A stretch of 64,000 bases of DNA from Cranoglanis bouderius (Eukaryota > Chordata > Actinopteri > Siluriformes > Cranoglanididae), in NCBI GenBank assembly GCA_023630585.1, contig CM042544.1:9585756-9649755 (forward strand). The letters run 5' to 3'. The notes under the pieces are model-generated. The model was not told the origin of the DNA. It did not search any database and saw only the letters and a list, made by a program, of their open reading frames with translations. The translations under genes were made by a program, and so were the position numbers. Positions 1-11,719 of the stretch are shown piece by piece (positions within the stretch are counted from its first letter, which is position 1; every line of letters starts with the position of its first letter).

Positions 1-60
1 TAAGAGCAAAGGGGGGACCAATTCCATGTTAATGCACATGGATTTGGAATGGGCACATCT

Positions 61-100
61 GGGTGTGGTGTCCACATACTTTTGGTCATAAATTGTATGT
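61..100. repeat. short TIR-like scrap
   Basis: GTGTCCACATACTTTTGGTC is close to the complement of the CCAAATGTTTGTGGAC end seen at 49128-49141, so it is likely a remnant of the same Tc1-type family. Confidence 0.45.
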
Positions 101-1245
101 ACATTGTATGTGCCAACACACACAAATATGTGATTCATTGGCTCACACTACAATTTGATAAACTCCTTACAAAATTACTTCAATGACCAGGAGTGGATTA
201 AGTCATTTTGGGGCCTAAGGCAAACACAGGCATGGGGCCCACCACATCCCTTGTTCTCCACCTTCATCCTTATTTGTCATGATCCTTTTTATCTAAGAAA
301 GACCTACTTGTAACTTCTCCTCACAAAGCAAAGATGTCTAGACATCTGGGATTGCATCTGCAAAAAAAAACCACAACAAAACATTCAGTATAACAAATAC
401 ACCCAGTCACCGACTGTAAAAACCTATTTTCATTTTAAATAAATAAATAAATAAATAAAAAGATCTCTGTACAATAATATGAATTGTCCATTTACATGGA
501 AGATCTGTCATTGGTTGTCAAAAAATAAATAAGTAAATAAAAAAAAACAAAAAACACAGCCTTTGTGGTCAGGGTGTTTGATTTGCATACAGGGTCAATG
601 AGTGTTTTTTTTGTCCTTTTTACGTTGTCTCGAGAATGAATGTGGATACAGCGTGTAGTTCCGTCTTTAGTGTCATTGATTTCAAACTTGCTAGAGAGAG
701 AGGGAGAGAGAGAGGACGTTTTATGTGCTTTTGTTGACACCTGTTTGCTAGCACAAACAGTGGCTTCTTTCTGCTTATTAGTGTTAGCATCGTCTGCTGG
801 CGCCACAAAAAAAGGTTGTTACCTTTGTCAGTTTTGATTTAAACAACTTTTTGCTTTCCTTTTTTCCTGGGGTAAAAAATAAATAATTCAACATAATGCG
901 AATCGGTAAAAATAACTTACAACTCTCCAGTTGATCTGCCACATCCATTAGCAATTTGGACAGTGCATTGCCGCCATTTTATCGCCCTATTGCTTAGTTA
1001 GACCTGATACTTACAGGTTGGCTCTCAACCAATGATGCACTGGAGCTACACAAGGACTGAATCCCTCATTTCCATGTTGCACATGGAAAAGTAAAATAAA
1101 TAAATGTGTAAATAAATAAATATGGAAATAAATACATGCAGGAATAAATAAGTATAACAATAAATGAATGCATAAATAAATAAATAAATAAAAATGGAAA
1201 AAATAAATACAGAAAATAATATCTATCTATCTATTTATTTATGTA
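97..1245. other. AT-rich intergenic, no gene seen
   Basis: Contains (AAAT)n microsatellites at about 436-460 and 1090-1200 and a (TCTA) run at 1221-1236. Short open frames near 490-840 on both strands overlap each other and have no domain. Confidence 0.6.
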
Positions 1246-1597
1246 CAGTACTGTGCAAAAGTTTTAGGCACCCTATTTTTTTTTAGGTCAAACTTTGTTA
1301 TAGATTTTTTCTTTTAGGACTTCTACATTATCAAGTCAGTACAAAAAACATTTTAGATTCCCAAACATTAGTTTTCTAGCACAAAATTAAATGTTACAGA
1401 AAAATGTTTCTATGTCATTAAAGAAAGCAGCATATTACGTAAGAGACACTTTTCAGACAAAAAAACACCATGAAGGCTGCTGGGTTTTGCTGCAAAAATA
1501 AGAAGCGAGTGCGAAAGTCAAAGTCTCCAGAAGATCTGTGGCTGGTTCTGCAAGATGCTCAATAAAACTTACCAGCTCATTTCCTTATAAAACTGGA
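1246..1597. mobile_element. Tc1-type non-autonomous element, truncated copy
   Basis: Begins with CAGTACTGTGCAAAAGTTTT after a TA and matches the left 60% of the element at 31641-32204 until CTTATAAAACTG, then stops with no right TIR. Includes a transposase C-terminal scrap (KSPEDLWLVLQDAQ). Confidence 0.85.
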
Positions 1598-2298
1598 CTC
1601 TCAGTCATGGTACCCATGCACCTGCACTTTTTATTTACAAGTTCAGAGGTTCTTCTAAAAATCTTTGTGTTCTGATGAAGAAAGAAACTCATCTACAGCT
1701 TGGATGGTTTGAGGGTGAGTAAATACAAATACATCGGATCATCAAATACATCTGATCGTTGGTTATTAAAACTGATGCATTGATCCAGATCGATGGATAG
1801 TTACACCCCTAGGTAATGATATGATGCAGCTAAGTCAAGTAAATGACATTGCTTCCTATAAATTTAGCTAAAATTAAATAGCAGCCAAAAAGCGTAACAT
1901 TACTGTTAGCCTTTCCTGCTCAGCTTCCAGACCGTAGTCGGAAGCACAGGGGAGATGTTTGGTAATGCTAACCCCCCTTTACTTTTCAACCCTAATTAGA
2001 ACTGAATTTCTAGTTGAGGTTTTGCATTGTGTCTGTGGAACATATTCTGGTATGTGTGAATGTAATACAGAGAATATCAAAATGTTTATTTTTTTTATTT
2101 TGTGATTTCAGGTCACGTGGAAAGACTGCTTGTGGAGATCTACAGCAGATGACCATGGCAATTCAGGTGTGGAAAGAGTTTATAATCTGAAATCTGCATA
2201 GTCAAACATGGACAAGTCTTTTGACACCATATGATTGCTCTGAAAGTGGCAAAAAAGTACATTTGATCTATACTGTATATCCATTTTCCAATAATATC

Positions 2299-2350
<52 letters not shown>

Positions 2351-2599
2351 GATCCTGTTGGACCACGGTGACTGTGCAAGTTTTGGTATTGCAACAGTGA
2401 GACCTCTATCTTGTGAGGTTTGGTTATAAGGAAGTAAATACAATGCAAATCGACTTGACTTTTATCTCATTAATGAATGCTAAGATTTCTATAATCACAG
2501 TCTGATGACATCTTCATTACCTTTTCTTCAGGCTTTTTATCTGTGACCTGCACTCACAGCTTCATACATTTTGTTCATTAACATCAGGACTAGGCCACT
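1598..2599. other. intergenic with ATT microsatellite
   Basis: (ATT)n at 2299-2350 creates artefactual Asn or Ile runs. Nothing else recognised. Confidence 0.6.
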
Positions 2600-3223
2600 T
2601 CCCTTGACGTGATATTGAACTTTGTTGAAGTTTGGATTGTGGTGTTTAGTGGCCACGGTATAAGTTCAAATATTGATAGTCGTCATCAGCTGCTCCTGTG
2701 GTTTACAAGTGTGGAACAAGAGTTTAGCCTCCCAATACACATTAATTGCACTGGGGGAAAGGTTTATTGCACAAATGGGCAAAAGGCAGATTCTTCTAGT
2801 ATGTTACAAAGACTCCTGTAATCATGTCAAATTAGGCCACCTTTTGAATTGTGACATGCCCCCTGCTAGAGCAAAGACATTACTACTGACTCAGTACACT
2901 GTTGGTACAAAGGAAATGATCTTTGATCATCAGGAAATGAGAATCTTGTCTAATCTTCTGAGAAGTTTGCAATGGGATAATTTGAACAGAATCCATCTAG
3001 TTTCTGTTTCCAGTTTCACCATGCAGTGAATGAGTATGGAGGGCTATTCAACGTTACCTATTGTGGAGCGCAGCAGCTGCTGGAGAAGATCAATAATTTG
3101 GACTTTGGAATTTTATGTAGATCCAGTACACAGAGATGTTGAAATGGCAACTTTTAAAGAAGCAAATTCTCACCAATTTCAAGCTCTTACTGAGCTGAAC
3201 CTGGTATGTTGTGGGTGAGGAAA

Positions 3224-3224
<1 letters not shown>

Positions 3225-3261
<37 letters not shown>
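3225..3261. repeat. (TA)n microsatellite
   Basis: Uninterrupted alternating TA. Confidence 0.95.
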
Positions 3262-3268
<7 letters not shown>

Positions 3269-3659
3269 AACCCTCTTGCTCTATTGTTTATTGTGTTTGT
3301 TTAAGATTGACACAGCCTTCCTCAGAGCCAGCATCTTTTCAAACCGTTGCACATGCAACATCGGGGAGTGGTGTAACACTTGGAGGTCTCCTGGCAACGG
3401 ATTGGAGTGACATCGCTGGGATTCAAACTTGTGATCTCAAGATGTTCTGGTGTTAGATTAATATTTTTCTGCAAGTAGACTGGCTATCTTGATGTGATGA
3501 GGCTGAAGTATTTGTAGTTCTCCTGATATTCAGATCATCCATGGAGTATGGGGTGGCAAACGATGTTGCAGGTCCAAATATTCTTCATGAATTACTCGTT
3601 GTAATATAGAGTGGATATGTTTATTTTTTGCATATATTTATATGGATCAGTTATAATTT

Positions 3660-3732
<73 letters not shown>

Positions 3733-3760
3733 ATTAGTTATTATTTTGAAATATTTTTAT

Positions 3761-3855
<95 letters not shown>
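3660..3855. repeat. two (TA)n tracts separated by 30 bp
   Basis: Tracts 3660-3729 and 3761-3855. They yield artefactual Tyr-Ile open frames. Confidence 0.95.
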
Positions 3856-3857
<2 letters not shown>

Positions 3858-4240
3858 GTATATATTTACATTTATATTATGTCTTTTTTTTTAACATTAC
3901 AGCAACCTGCAATGTTAAGACTTTTTATATATCCACTGTATCTTTGAAACAAGGATTCAAAATGTAACCTTTGCGCCCAGAGACCTGCTGTGGAGAAGAG
4001 ATCGAGAAAGTTCTGTTTAAACATCTGCTTGATTATCCTGACAGGCTAGGTATAAATATTTTACATTCTATATCGGGGGATAATGTAAAAATTACTCCAA
4101 TAATCAGTAATCAAATTGTAGCATATGGAGGCTACCAGGAAAACCACAGCAATGTCAGGTTTATAATTGAGCTGGGATGTGATGTTATAACAGCTCATGA
4201 AATTTGTACTATGACCTTCATAGTACTGCGCTGATGTACT

Positions 4241-5013
4241 ATTGTGTGTTCTGAGGAAATACCTTTTAACCTGTTCAATGGATCTGTCGGTAGAGAGTCA
4301 TGTTGAAATGAGGAGTGCGAATCTGTTGAAAAGAGAGTTATGGTACAGAGTGACTACAAATATTCTGACTACAATTTCATATAATATAGTAGAAGGTAAT
4401 TGACCCATTTGGCCTCATTCATGAGACCCAATACTCTGCACAGTTTTATTTGGCTAAACAATTGAGCTGAACCAGGTGTGTGTTTCACCAAGCACTTAAA
4501 TAAGCTATAAACTTAAATAAGCTATAAACTTAAATAATATCAGGGCTATTTCTTGCTATAAGCTGTCGAAGTGGTCGCTTAGGGCCCCAGGCCCACCTGA
4601 GGGCTCCCATACGTAGAATTAATCGGAATTAACTGAACATTGGAATTAACTGAATATTGGAATTAACTGAATAGTGATCATCCTTCCTCAAATGATTGTT
4701 AGTTTTTTGAGAGCTGATGTGCAATATTGTGGGTCTGTAAGAGTGGGAGTGAGGATCAAGGCTTAATTTGGCACTTTTTTTAGCATTTTTCTTTTTAAAA
4801 AATTTTCTCTTACTGCAGTTCTAAAGATTGTGTTCACAGTCTTATGAAGAAGCTAACTGAATTTGCTTCAGTATGTTTAATGGAAGATAAACTGTAAAAT
4901 GAGCAATGGTGTAAGAGGTACCTCTTCTGGGAACAGTGGGCGGAGCAGGAGCTTCGACCTTGAGGAGGTGTTTCATCTTAGATAGGAGAGCTTCCTGAGC
5001 ATTTCTAGAAGCG

Positions 5014-5044
<31 letters not shown>

Positions 5045-5999
5045 ATCAGTACTTGGTTTTTTAAAAGCATTTTTGCAGTGATAACTGAGGAGACGGGATT
5101 CAAATTCTTGATGTTTTTGCTCGGAGCATCTTCAGACCAGCTTTTATATCACCAATATAATATAATCACCAATATATTATCAGAATGAAACGGATTAGGC
5201 CTAATGATATAGCTTAATATAAGAGTTAATTAAGTTGAGAGTTAATATAAAAGCCTGATGTTAGCAAACGTGTTAGTAAACTGGGCTACTGGTTTACACT
5301 ATATGTAGCCTGATGTTAGCTAGCTTGACGCTGACCGTGTCCCTGTTACTAGTTAGCCTAAGAGCCTGCTTATTTTATGGCTTTTTTCTATCAGTTGCCA
5401 AACTGCACAGTTTGAGTTGTATTAGTTGTTTTGTACAGATATCTCGTCTCACATGTAGACAATGATGTGGATGAAAATATGGGAGAAATGGCAGCATTAT
5501 ATTTTGTACTACTGGACAATATCCGGATTGGGTGGGAGCAGCACTGAGTCAGATTATGAAACACTTGCTAAACCCTGTCATACTGAATAATCAAAATGTT
5601 CAACTTTACCTTCATTGTCTTGAACGTTTGAGACATTTTTGAGTCCGCAAGTCTGTTCATGCCAAAGGCTTCAAAGCGCGAGTTCTGAATATTGTGTGCG
5701 TGTGTCGTCCTTTTATAGCCACAACTGGTGACGTCATACGCTTTACACACGGCATTCCATTACGCAGCAATGGAAAATTCTGTTCTAGATTTTGTCTTCC
5801 TTCTTTTTTTTCTGACAAAATTTTCGATAGTCCCGCAGTTTCTGACCTATGAAACGGTACTAATGCCAGATTGGTCAGTCTGGTCGGGAAAGGTGTGCTT
5901 ATATACAGCCCACACATTAAAGTTTCTCCATCCTGGTCAGAAACGTAAACAAAATGCACAAAATCACCACAGACCACAATCATCCAGCACACGGACTGT
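4241..5999. other. intergenic, no gene supported
   Basis: Includes (TA)n at 5015-5041 and text like GGGCCCCAGGCCCACCTGAGG (4582-4602) seen in dispersed fish repeats. Overlapping opposite-strand frames at 5657-6036 (about 100-120 codons) have no domain and no splice context. Confidence 0.55.
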
Positions 6000-6125
6000 T
6001 TTCCAGACGGTGCCGCAGCATTCAATCCAGATCTAGCAGGTTGAAGAACAGTTTCTACCTGTTCACTGTAATCCAGTCATTACTCCTTATCTGACTCTTT
6101 CACTCATGTCTCCACTACCACCCCT
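6000..6125. repeat. possible LINE 3'-end scrap
   Basis: AGCAGGTTGAAGAACAGTTTC and the following text resemble the C-terminal/3' part of CR1/Rex LINEs. It is too short and diverged to be sure. Confidence 0.3.
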
Positions 6126-6141
6126 TACTCCCACACACTGG

Positions 6142-6592
6142 TCAATTCAATTCATTTTTATTTGTATTTAACAATGGACATTGTCACAAAGAAATATGTA
6201 CAAAAATATATAAATTCAGGATATAAAATTTAAATTTATACGTTTATCCCAAACGAACAAGCCAGTGGAGACAGTGACAAAGAAAAACTCCCTACACAAT
6301 ATGAGGAAGAAACCTTGAGAGGAACCAGACTCAACAGGGAACCCATCCTCATCTTGGTGACACTGGATATTGCAATTATAAATAATTCTCTTCTATAACT
6401 GTGTACTACATGGTCAATTGTGCAATTGTGTAACCAGGAAATTCATTATAGTTTTCACATCAAGTCTATTTTGTTGAAGTTATCAACTGTTCACTGATGG
6501 AGACCTGAGTACAAAACTGTTTGTTTCAGTTGCAGTCATAAAGCTATAACAACTGCAGTCTTAAGCCATCATAGCAAAACTTCATATCAAGT
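6142..6592 (-). mobile_element. L2 LINE 3'-UTR fragment, diverged
   Basis: Contains ACAATGGACATTGTCACAAAG, AATATATAAATTCAGGATAT and GAAACCTTGAGAGGAACCAG, in the order of the other L2 tails, with more differences. It starts with AATTCAATTCA repeats, the element's 3' tail on the minus strand. Confidence 0.82.
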
Positions 6593-7015
6593 GTCAAGAG
6601 TATTTACAAGGTTTGATGATAAAGAAAAGAAAAAGGAGCTGGACTATTGCGGTGCTAAAGGAAAGTATATAATATAACAAAACCTCTACAAACAAAAGCA
6701 AGACTAAAAATATCTAACCACACTAGTCTTCCCTCAGAAACATAAATACAGGGGTTGGCATACGTCAAGTCTGAAGGGAGGAATCCCAAAACTTCGTAAG
6801 TGTAACTTTGTAAGTCGAATACACAACGTTTTCACACTTTCTATGCTCGTCTTTGCTCTCTCGATGACCAACATGCTCTCGGTTCCGGTTCCAAAATGTG
6901 GCTTTTATGGGTTGAGCTTCCCCCTTGTTGCGTCCTGGATTGTCTGAGGCAGTGAGTGACAGCGTCATGCTCCAATGAACGACCTGCAATATCTCAGAGA
7001 CTTACCCACACACAA
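6593..7015. other. intergenic, nothing recognised
   Basis: A 74-codon minus-strand frame (6989-6765) shows no known domain. Confidence 0.55.
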
Positions 7016-7302
7016 TTAAAACACTATGTGTTGCACATAACACGGCTTGCCTTCTTCCCATAGTCCATCCTGGTACCATCTTTTTCCCCAAACCGGAGCC
7101 TTGGCTTGGCTCAGTGAGCCTTGGCTATGAATCTGTTGCCGGTTCACCAGTTGTCCTTCCTTGGACCACTTTTGGTAAGTACTAACCACTGCATACTGGG
7201 AACACCCCATTTGGTGATGCTCTGACCTAGTCATCTAGCCATCACAATCTGGCCCTTGACAAAGTTGCTCAGATCCTTACGCTTGCCCATTTTTCTTGCT
7301 TC
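7016..7302 (-). mobile_element. Tc1-like transposase N-terminal scrap
   Basis: MGKRKDLSNF, AVVSTYQKWSKEGQLVNRQQ and following residues match the paired-like DNA-binding region of fish Tc1-like transposases. It abuts the truncated RT of the Gypsy-class relic at about 7302-7322, so it probably inserted there. Frame changes and the absence of a DDE domain mean it is dead. Confidence 0.7.
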
Positions 7303-7321
7303 CAACACATCAATTTGGAGA

Positions 7322-9441
7322 ACTGACTGTTCACTTGCCAATATCCATTGAGGAGATCTAGGTTGGTGACAAAACAGGCATTACCAACAGTATCAATACA
7401 GTCATCAATGTGTGGCATAGGAAATGAATCCTATACAGTTACAGCATTGAGTTTTCGGTAATCAGTACAAAGACAGGAAGTACCGTCAGCTTTGGGTAAT
7501 AGTACACACGGCGAACTCCATGGGCTACAACTACGCACCTCTTTATTCATAATTTCCCGTTTGGTTGCATTTGCATGATACGGATATTGCTTTAAAGGAG
7601 TATCTCTAGTGACTTGGGTGTCATGTTGTATAACTGTCTTCTGCGTAGGAACATCACTAAATATAGAAGGAAATTCTCTGATTAATGCTACAATATATTT
7701 TCGCTGGAGTTCTGGTAAATGACTAACAAAAGACAGGTTAACTGAATCAAGAGTTGTCAGCACTTGAGAATTTACGAGTCGTGCATCCAATTGGATAGAC
7801 AATCGATTAATAAAACACTCACCGGACTCACTTGACTTTGGCAGTTCAAGAGTAGACACTAGAATTTTCTCTTTCCTTCTGCTCTGGAGCTGATGAAGCT
7901 TCTGCAGGCATATCTCTATCTAGGAATGGCTTCAACACTCTGCTTTTCCATTTCCTATGCAGCGTGTCAATAATATAATCCATTTCACTTAGCTTGTCTT
8001 TTATTACATACAGACCTACAAATCTTGCCATCATAGCAGATCCAAGAACAGGTAAGCACAAGCACTTTCTCACCTATTTTGAATTCACGAGATACTGCTT
8101 TCTTATCGAAGTATAACTTCATCTTGGTTTGGGACTCACCTAACATTTTCTTTGCTAACTCACATGTATGATGCCCAACGCTCGCGAAATGCACTTGCAT
8201 AATCCAAGACATTTTTACATGGTTCGGGTTTGTTTGTCATAAAATGTTCTTTTAATACTTTTAATGGACCTCAAACCTCTAAAAACGAGTTCAGCTGGAC
8301 TAAATCCTAAAGATTACTGAACTGCTTCTCGTGCAGCAAACAGAACCAGTGGCACATCCTCGTCCCATTCTCTACTGTTGTCTAGACAAATTTTCCTCAA
8401 CATAAGACTTGAGAGATTGGTGAAATCCCTCTAACACACCCTGTGACTCTGGATGATATGCATATCTACATAACGGAATGGCTTCAGGAAAATGCGTGGC
8501 AGTACACATAACCATAAGTAAAATTGATTTCCTGTTTTTGTTTTGAGCAGAGGGCCTACACAGTCTATTAAAATCTTTTCCAACGGTTCACCCATAACTG
8601 GGATAAGATGCAACAGAGCAGGAAGAACCACTTGATTTGGTTTTCCCACTTTTTGACACGTTTCACAAGAAGCTCAATGTTTCATTACACCATTACGTAA
8701 TCGTGACCAGAAAAAATGTGTTAACACACAATTGTATGTCTTGGTAACCCCTAAACGTCCAGACCAGGGATGATCATGAGCTATGCTTAGCACCAAATGA
8801 CAATACAGGTAAAAATAGTGACTCAAGCTCTCATCACAAGGTTGAGCAGAGATTAACTCCTCCCTAGTGACATTTTTACTAGCCAAAGAGATGCTGAAAA
8901 ACATGCTTCAACACTTCACTTTCTTTCACAGAATCCTATACTAAAAATGAATCGGAAAGATCCAAAATATTGCTGGTATATTTTGCTTGCAATCGGGTTA
9001 CCATACATGCAGAAAAGACATCTGGGAACAACTGGCACAACTTTTCCATCAGGTAAATAATTCCCTAAAATGAAATCACCCCTTCGTACTGTTCCTGTTT
9101 GAGCTTTGGTTCACTGGTACTTGGCTGTCTAGGCTTTGAAAAAAATTAAGTTTTGTGCGTTATACAAATTCATCAGTCAATATAGCAGCTTCTGAAAGAG
9201 TACCAACTTTATATTCGTTTAAGTACACAGAAACCCACTCAGGCAAACAGTTTTTAAATGCTTCTAAAAGTATGAGTTCTCTCAACAATTCCTTGTCATT
9301 AGTTTTACTAGCTAAAGTCCTGTTAGGATTTATGAACCTCAGGTTGAGATTTTTAAAAAGAGAGAAATACACAAAAGACAGTGCCCTCGCCCCGCTACAC
9401 ATTTCCTGCACAGAGCGCTTGGGAGAGTTGCCAAATGACAC
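7322..9441 (-). mobile_element. Gypsy-class LTR retrotransposon relic with integrase before RT (Gmr1-like)
   Basis: Minus-strand order: gag-like segment with LRELILLEAFKNCLPEWV (9441-9160, SCAN-like gag of fish Gypsy elements); integrase zinc finger with AHDHPWSGRLGVTKTY (8904-8674); integrase core start IDCVGPL and end HPESQGVLEGFH (8649-8380); integrase C-terminus FDKKAVSREFKIGEKVLVL (8212-7850); then RT with PWSSPCVLLPKADGT, CTDYRKLNAVTV and motif A LDLLNGYWQV (7859-7322). Ty3/Gypsy elements normally place RT-RNaseH before integrase. Integrase-first order is known for Gmr1-type deuterostome elements. Broken by frameshifts, by loss of the middle of the integrase core including the second catalytic Asp, and by truncation right after RT motif A, where Tc1-like sequence begins. 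Confidence 0.8.
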
Positions 9442-9839
9442 ACAGACACACAGTGTTCAAATGGCAAGAGCTCTCATTTATTCAAAGAAAAGGCAGAGTA
9501 TATAATCAGGCTTGACTGTAAATGTGTGCAAATAGTATTTGGGGAGACAGAGGAATGCGCAAATGGTGAGGGCTTCATCCGTCCACACCCGAGTCAACAG
9601 AGAAACAAAGAGAAAAGGTGTCAACACAGGAACCAGGAAACAGAAAACACTCTGTTCACAGAAAGGAGGAGAAAGTGTTAACAGGGGGACAAACAAGGAA
9701 AAGATTAATATTAAACAGAGTGAACCTGCACACACTCTTCCCATAAGCGGCGAGGAACGCACAGGGATCCATGAGCCTATGACAGCTCCCACCACTTACA
9801 TGCTCCCTCCACACGGCATGAGTTGCAGTTTATACTTTC
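9430..9839 (-). repeat. candidate 3' LTR/untranslated segment after env relic
   Basis: Lies between the env relic and the gag-like segment. On the minus strand it has a TATATA-type box near 9502, an AATAAA near 9482 and a pyrimidine-rich stretch, an arrangement seen in LTRs. I found no matching partner LTR, so the call rests on layout only. Confidence 0.3.
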
Positions 9840-10708
9840 ACAGGAACTAATTTAATTTCTTCTATGGCCTAAGAGATGTTACCATGAACATCGTCGCTGG
9901 GTGGCACATATGTGCAACACTGATCCCGAAACATGGCACAAACACCTTTTTCTCTAGCAAGAAGTATATCAAGGGACCTGTGGTTCTGCATAGTGGTGAG
10001 GCAAATGGCAGTTAGTTCTTGCTTGATTCCTTCAATGGCTTAAGTGGTAGCATTGGCAAATGTGGCTAATCTGTAGTGAGTGATTTCAATCTGATTCCAG
10101 GCCTGATTAATGCCAAATTTTAACAATGAGGGAAAATTGTTGAAATGTAGTAACCGTCTACTCCTGACAAGAGGAGTGGAGAGAATAATAGTAACAGGAT
10201 TCCTTAAGAGGGCGAGAGCACAAATGCCAGTCCACTTAGAGAGCGGATGTAGAAATAGGCCTGAGACCCACATGTCCAGTACCAAGCTGGCGTAAACAGG
10301 GATCCTATCCTGCCGCGGTGGAGAAGTAAACATGGTGGGGTACTGCAGGAGCAGCTGGAAGTATATTCTTCTAGAATAACTAAGCATGATGAAGCTGGTA
10401 GGGCACCTAAATCCTCTCCCCACGTACAATGAACACAGACCGGGTAAGGCTTATGAGGGTTGCTCACGGTGATATGGGCTAGGGTTGGTCCAAAATTACG
10501 AGAACGAGAACCCTTGCAATATGACAATGTCATGTGAAAGAACGAGGAATGATTGGCATTCAAAGAACAATTGCCCCGTTCTCCATTGATAAAGATTAAC
10601 ATGTGCCATTTCGATGAGAGTAACATTAATTGTAGAACTAAGGGACTGCAAGGAAAAGGGGTTGTCTACTGAAGATGGCAGAATGGTACATATATAGCAG
10701 TCAGTCAA
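9840..10708 (-). pseudogene. endogenous retrovirus env remnant
   Basis: Overlapping minus-strand frames (10708-10496, 10626-10204, 10429-10040) look like retroviral surface glycoprotein, and the stretch at about 10020-9845 like the transmembrane subunit. A CX6CC motif (codons 9940-9914) follows a heptad-like region ending LDILLAREKGV, the position of the so-called immunosuppressive segment in gamma-type Env. Several stops and frame changes break it, including stops just before and about 15 codons after the CX6CC region, so no intact protein can be made. I see no linked gag-pol on this strand; the Gypsy-class relic next to it does not normally carry such an env. Confidence 0.6.
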
Positions 10709-10924
10709 GATGTTATGCTGGTGAGTGGTGAGATTAGCATATTGCCAAAAGGTGTTATGTGATTACAGGTGAAGCCCTGAGCCAGGATATACAGAGCCAT
10801 AGGTACTATCAAGGCTAGTGTTAGAGTCCTCCTCTCTCTCGGCGCTGCTAGCAAGTAGCGCGTTTCTGCATTCCGATTTCCACACTACTGCCGAGGACAG
10901 CCAGCAGCGCATTTCCTCATTTCA

Positions 10925-11632
10925 TTCATAGACTCTCGTTTTGTTTACTTCACCATGTGCTCTTTTGTTTTGGGTTATGTCATGTCTCCGCCTCTGTATG
11001 TCTATTGGGTCTTTGTTTACGTCATGTCTCTGCCCATGTTTGTTCATTGGTTCATTGTTTATTGTCATTATGAGTTTCAGGTGTGTTCAGTTACTGCTCG
11101 TTCCCATTCATGTATTTAAACCACTTCTCGCGTCCACTTCAACGTGGAGTATTAAATCAAAGTAGACTACAGTGTGTGTGTGTGTATGTGCTGTGCGCTT
11201 GCACTCTTCTCGCATTTCCTCATTCATAGACCATAGATTATAGACCATAGCTCATAGACCCTAACCTCAATATATGTTTTGTTTTGGTTTTGGATCTCGT
11301 TGCAAAGAAGTGTATGTTCATTATGCTGCACTCACCTTGCGTCTCCTGGACTGTAGACTCTCGCTTCATTACTCGGTGGATTATCACCGCATATCGTTTG
11401 TGGATTTATGCCTTATCGTTTGTGGATTTATGCCTTATCATTTGTGGATTTATGCCTTATCGTTTGTGGATTAAAGCCCCGCTCAAGTTTGTGGATTGTT
11501 GTTTGTTTTTGACCCTGCTTTTGTGTTCCTTTTGTCCCTGTCCAAATACTTTCAGTTACTTTATGAATAAACTGACTTTTCCCCAGCACATGCATCCAGC
11601 CCTTCCCTTGCGTTACATAACAGCTAGATAAT
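10925..11632 (+). repeat. LTR-like segment (fish Gypsy style), probably solo
   Basis: Pyrimidine-rich sequence with repeated TTGTTTACGTCATGTCTC-type words, a TATTTAAAC box near 11115, GTATTAAATCAAA near 11150, an AATAAA near 11566 and an end near GCGTTACA, which resembles Gypsy LTR ends in fish. It contains a 22-bp minisatellite (11391-11472). No partner LTR seen. Confidence 0.4.
11391..11472 (+). repeat. 22-bp minisatellite, about four copies
   Basis: The unit CTTATCGTTTGTGGATTTATGC is repeated with one or two changes (one copy has CATTTG). It lies in the U5-like part of the LTR-like segment. Confidence 0.85.
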
Positions 11633-11719
11633 AAAGGAGTGGTTTCATTGGGAGGATCAACTTGTATGTGTTCCCAAGGCTAATACAAAAACATTTATAT
11701 GTGTATGTGTTAAGGTGTC

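Larger units (their letters stand above)
2600..4240 (+). other. unrecognised ORF-like block between AT tracts
   Basis: Several plausible-looking protein stretches occur: RAKTLLLTQYTVGTKEMIF (2872-2928), NEYGGLFNVTYCGAQQLLEK (3029-3088, different frame), LLDYPDRLGINILHSISGDN (4024-4083) and QIVAYGGYQENHSNVRFIIE (4111-4170). They need frame changes and carry stops, and are separated by (TA)n tracts. I do not recognise the family; this may be a decayed gene or retroelement. Confidence 0.25.

Noticed and set aside
3400..3440. Possible tRNA-derived SINE B box (GGGATTCAAAC)
   Set aside because: No matching A box at the right distance and no SINE tail; single weak match.
3611..3967. Open frames rich in Tyr-Ile
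   Set aside because: They are translations of (TA)n tracts.
5657..6036. Overlapping frames of 100-122 codons on both strands
   Set aside because: No domain, no splice signals, low-complexity neighbours; cannot be told from chance.
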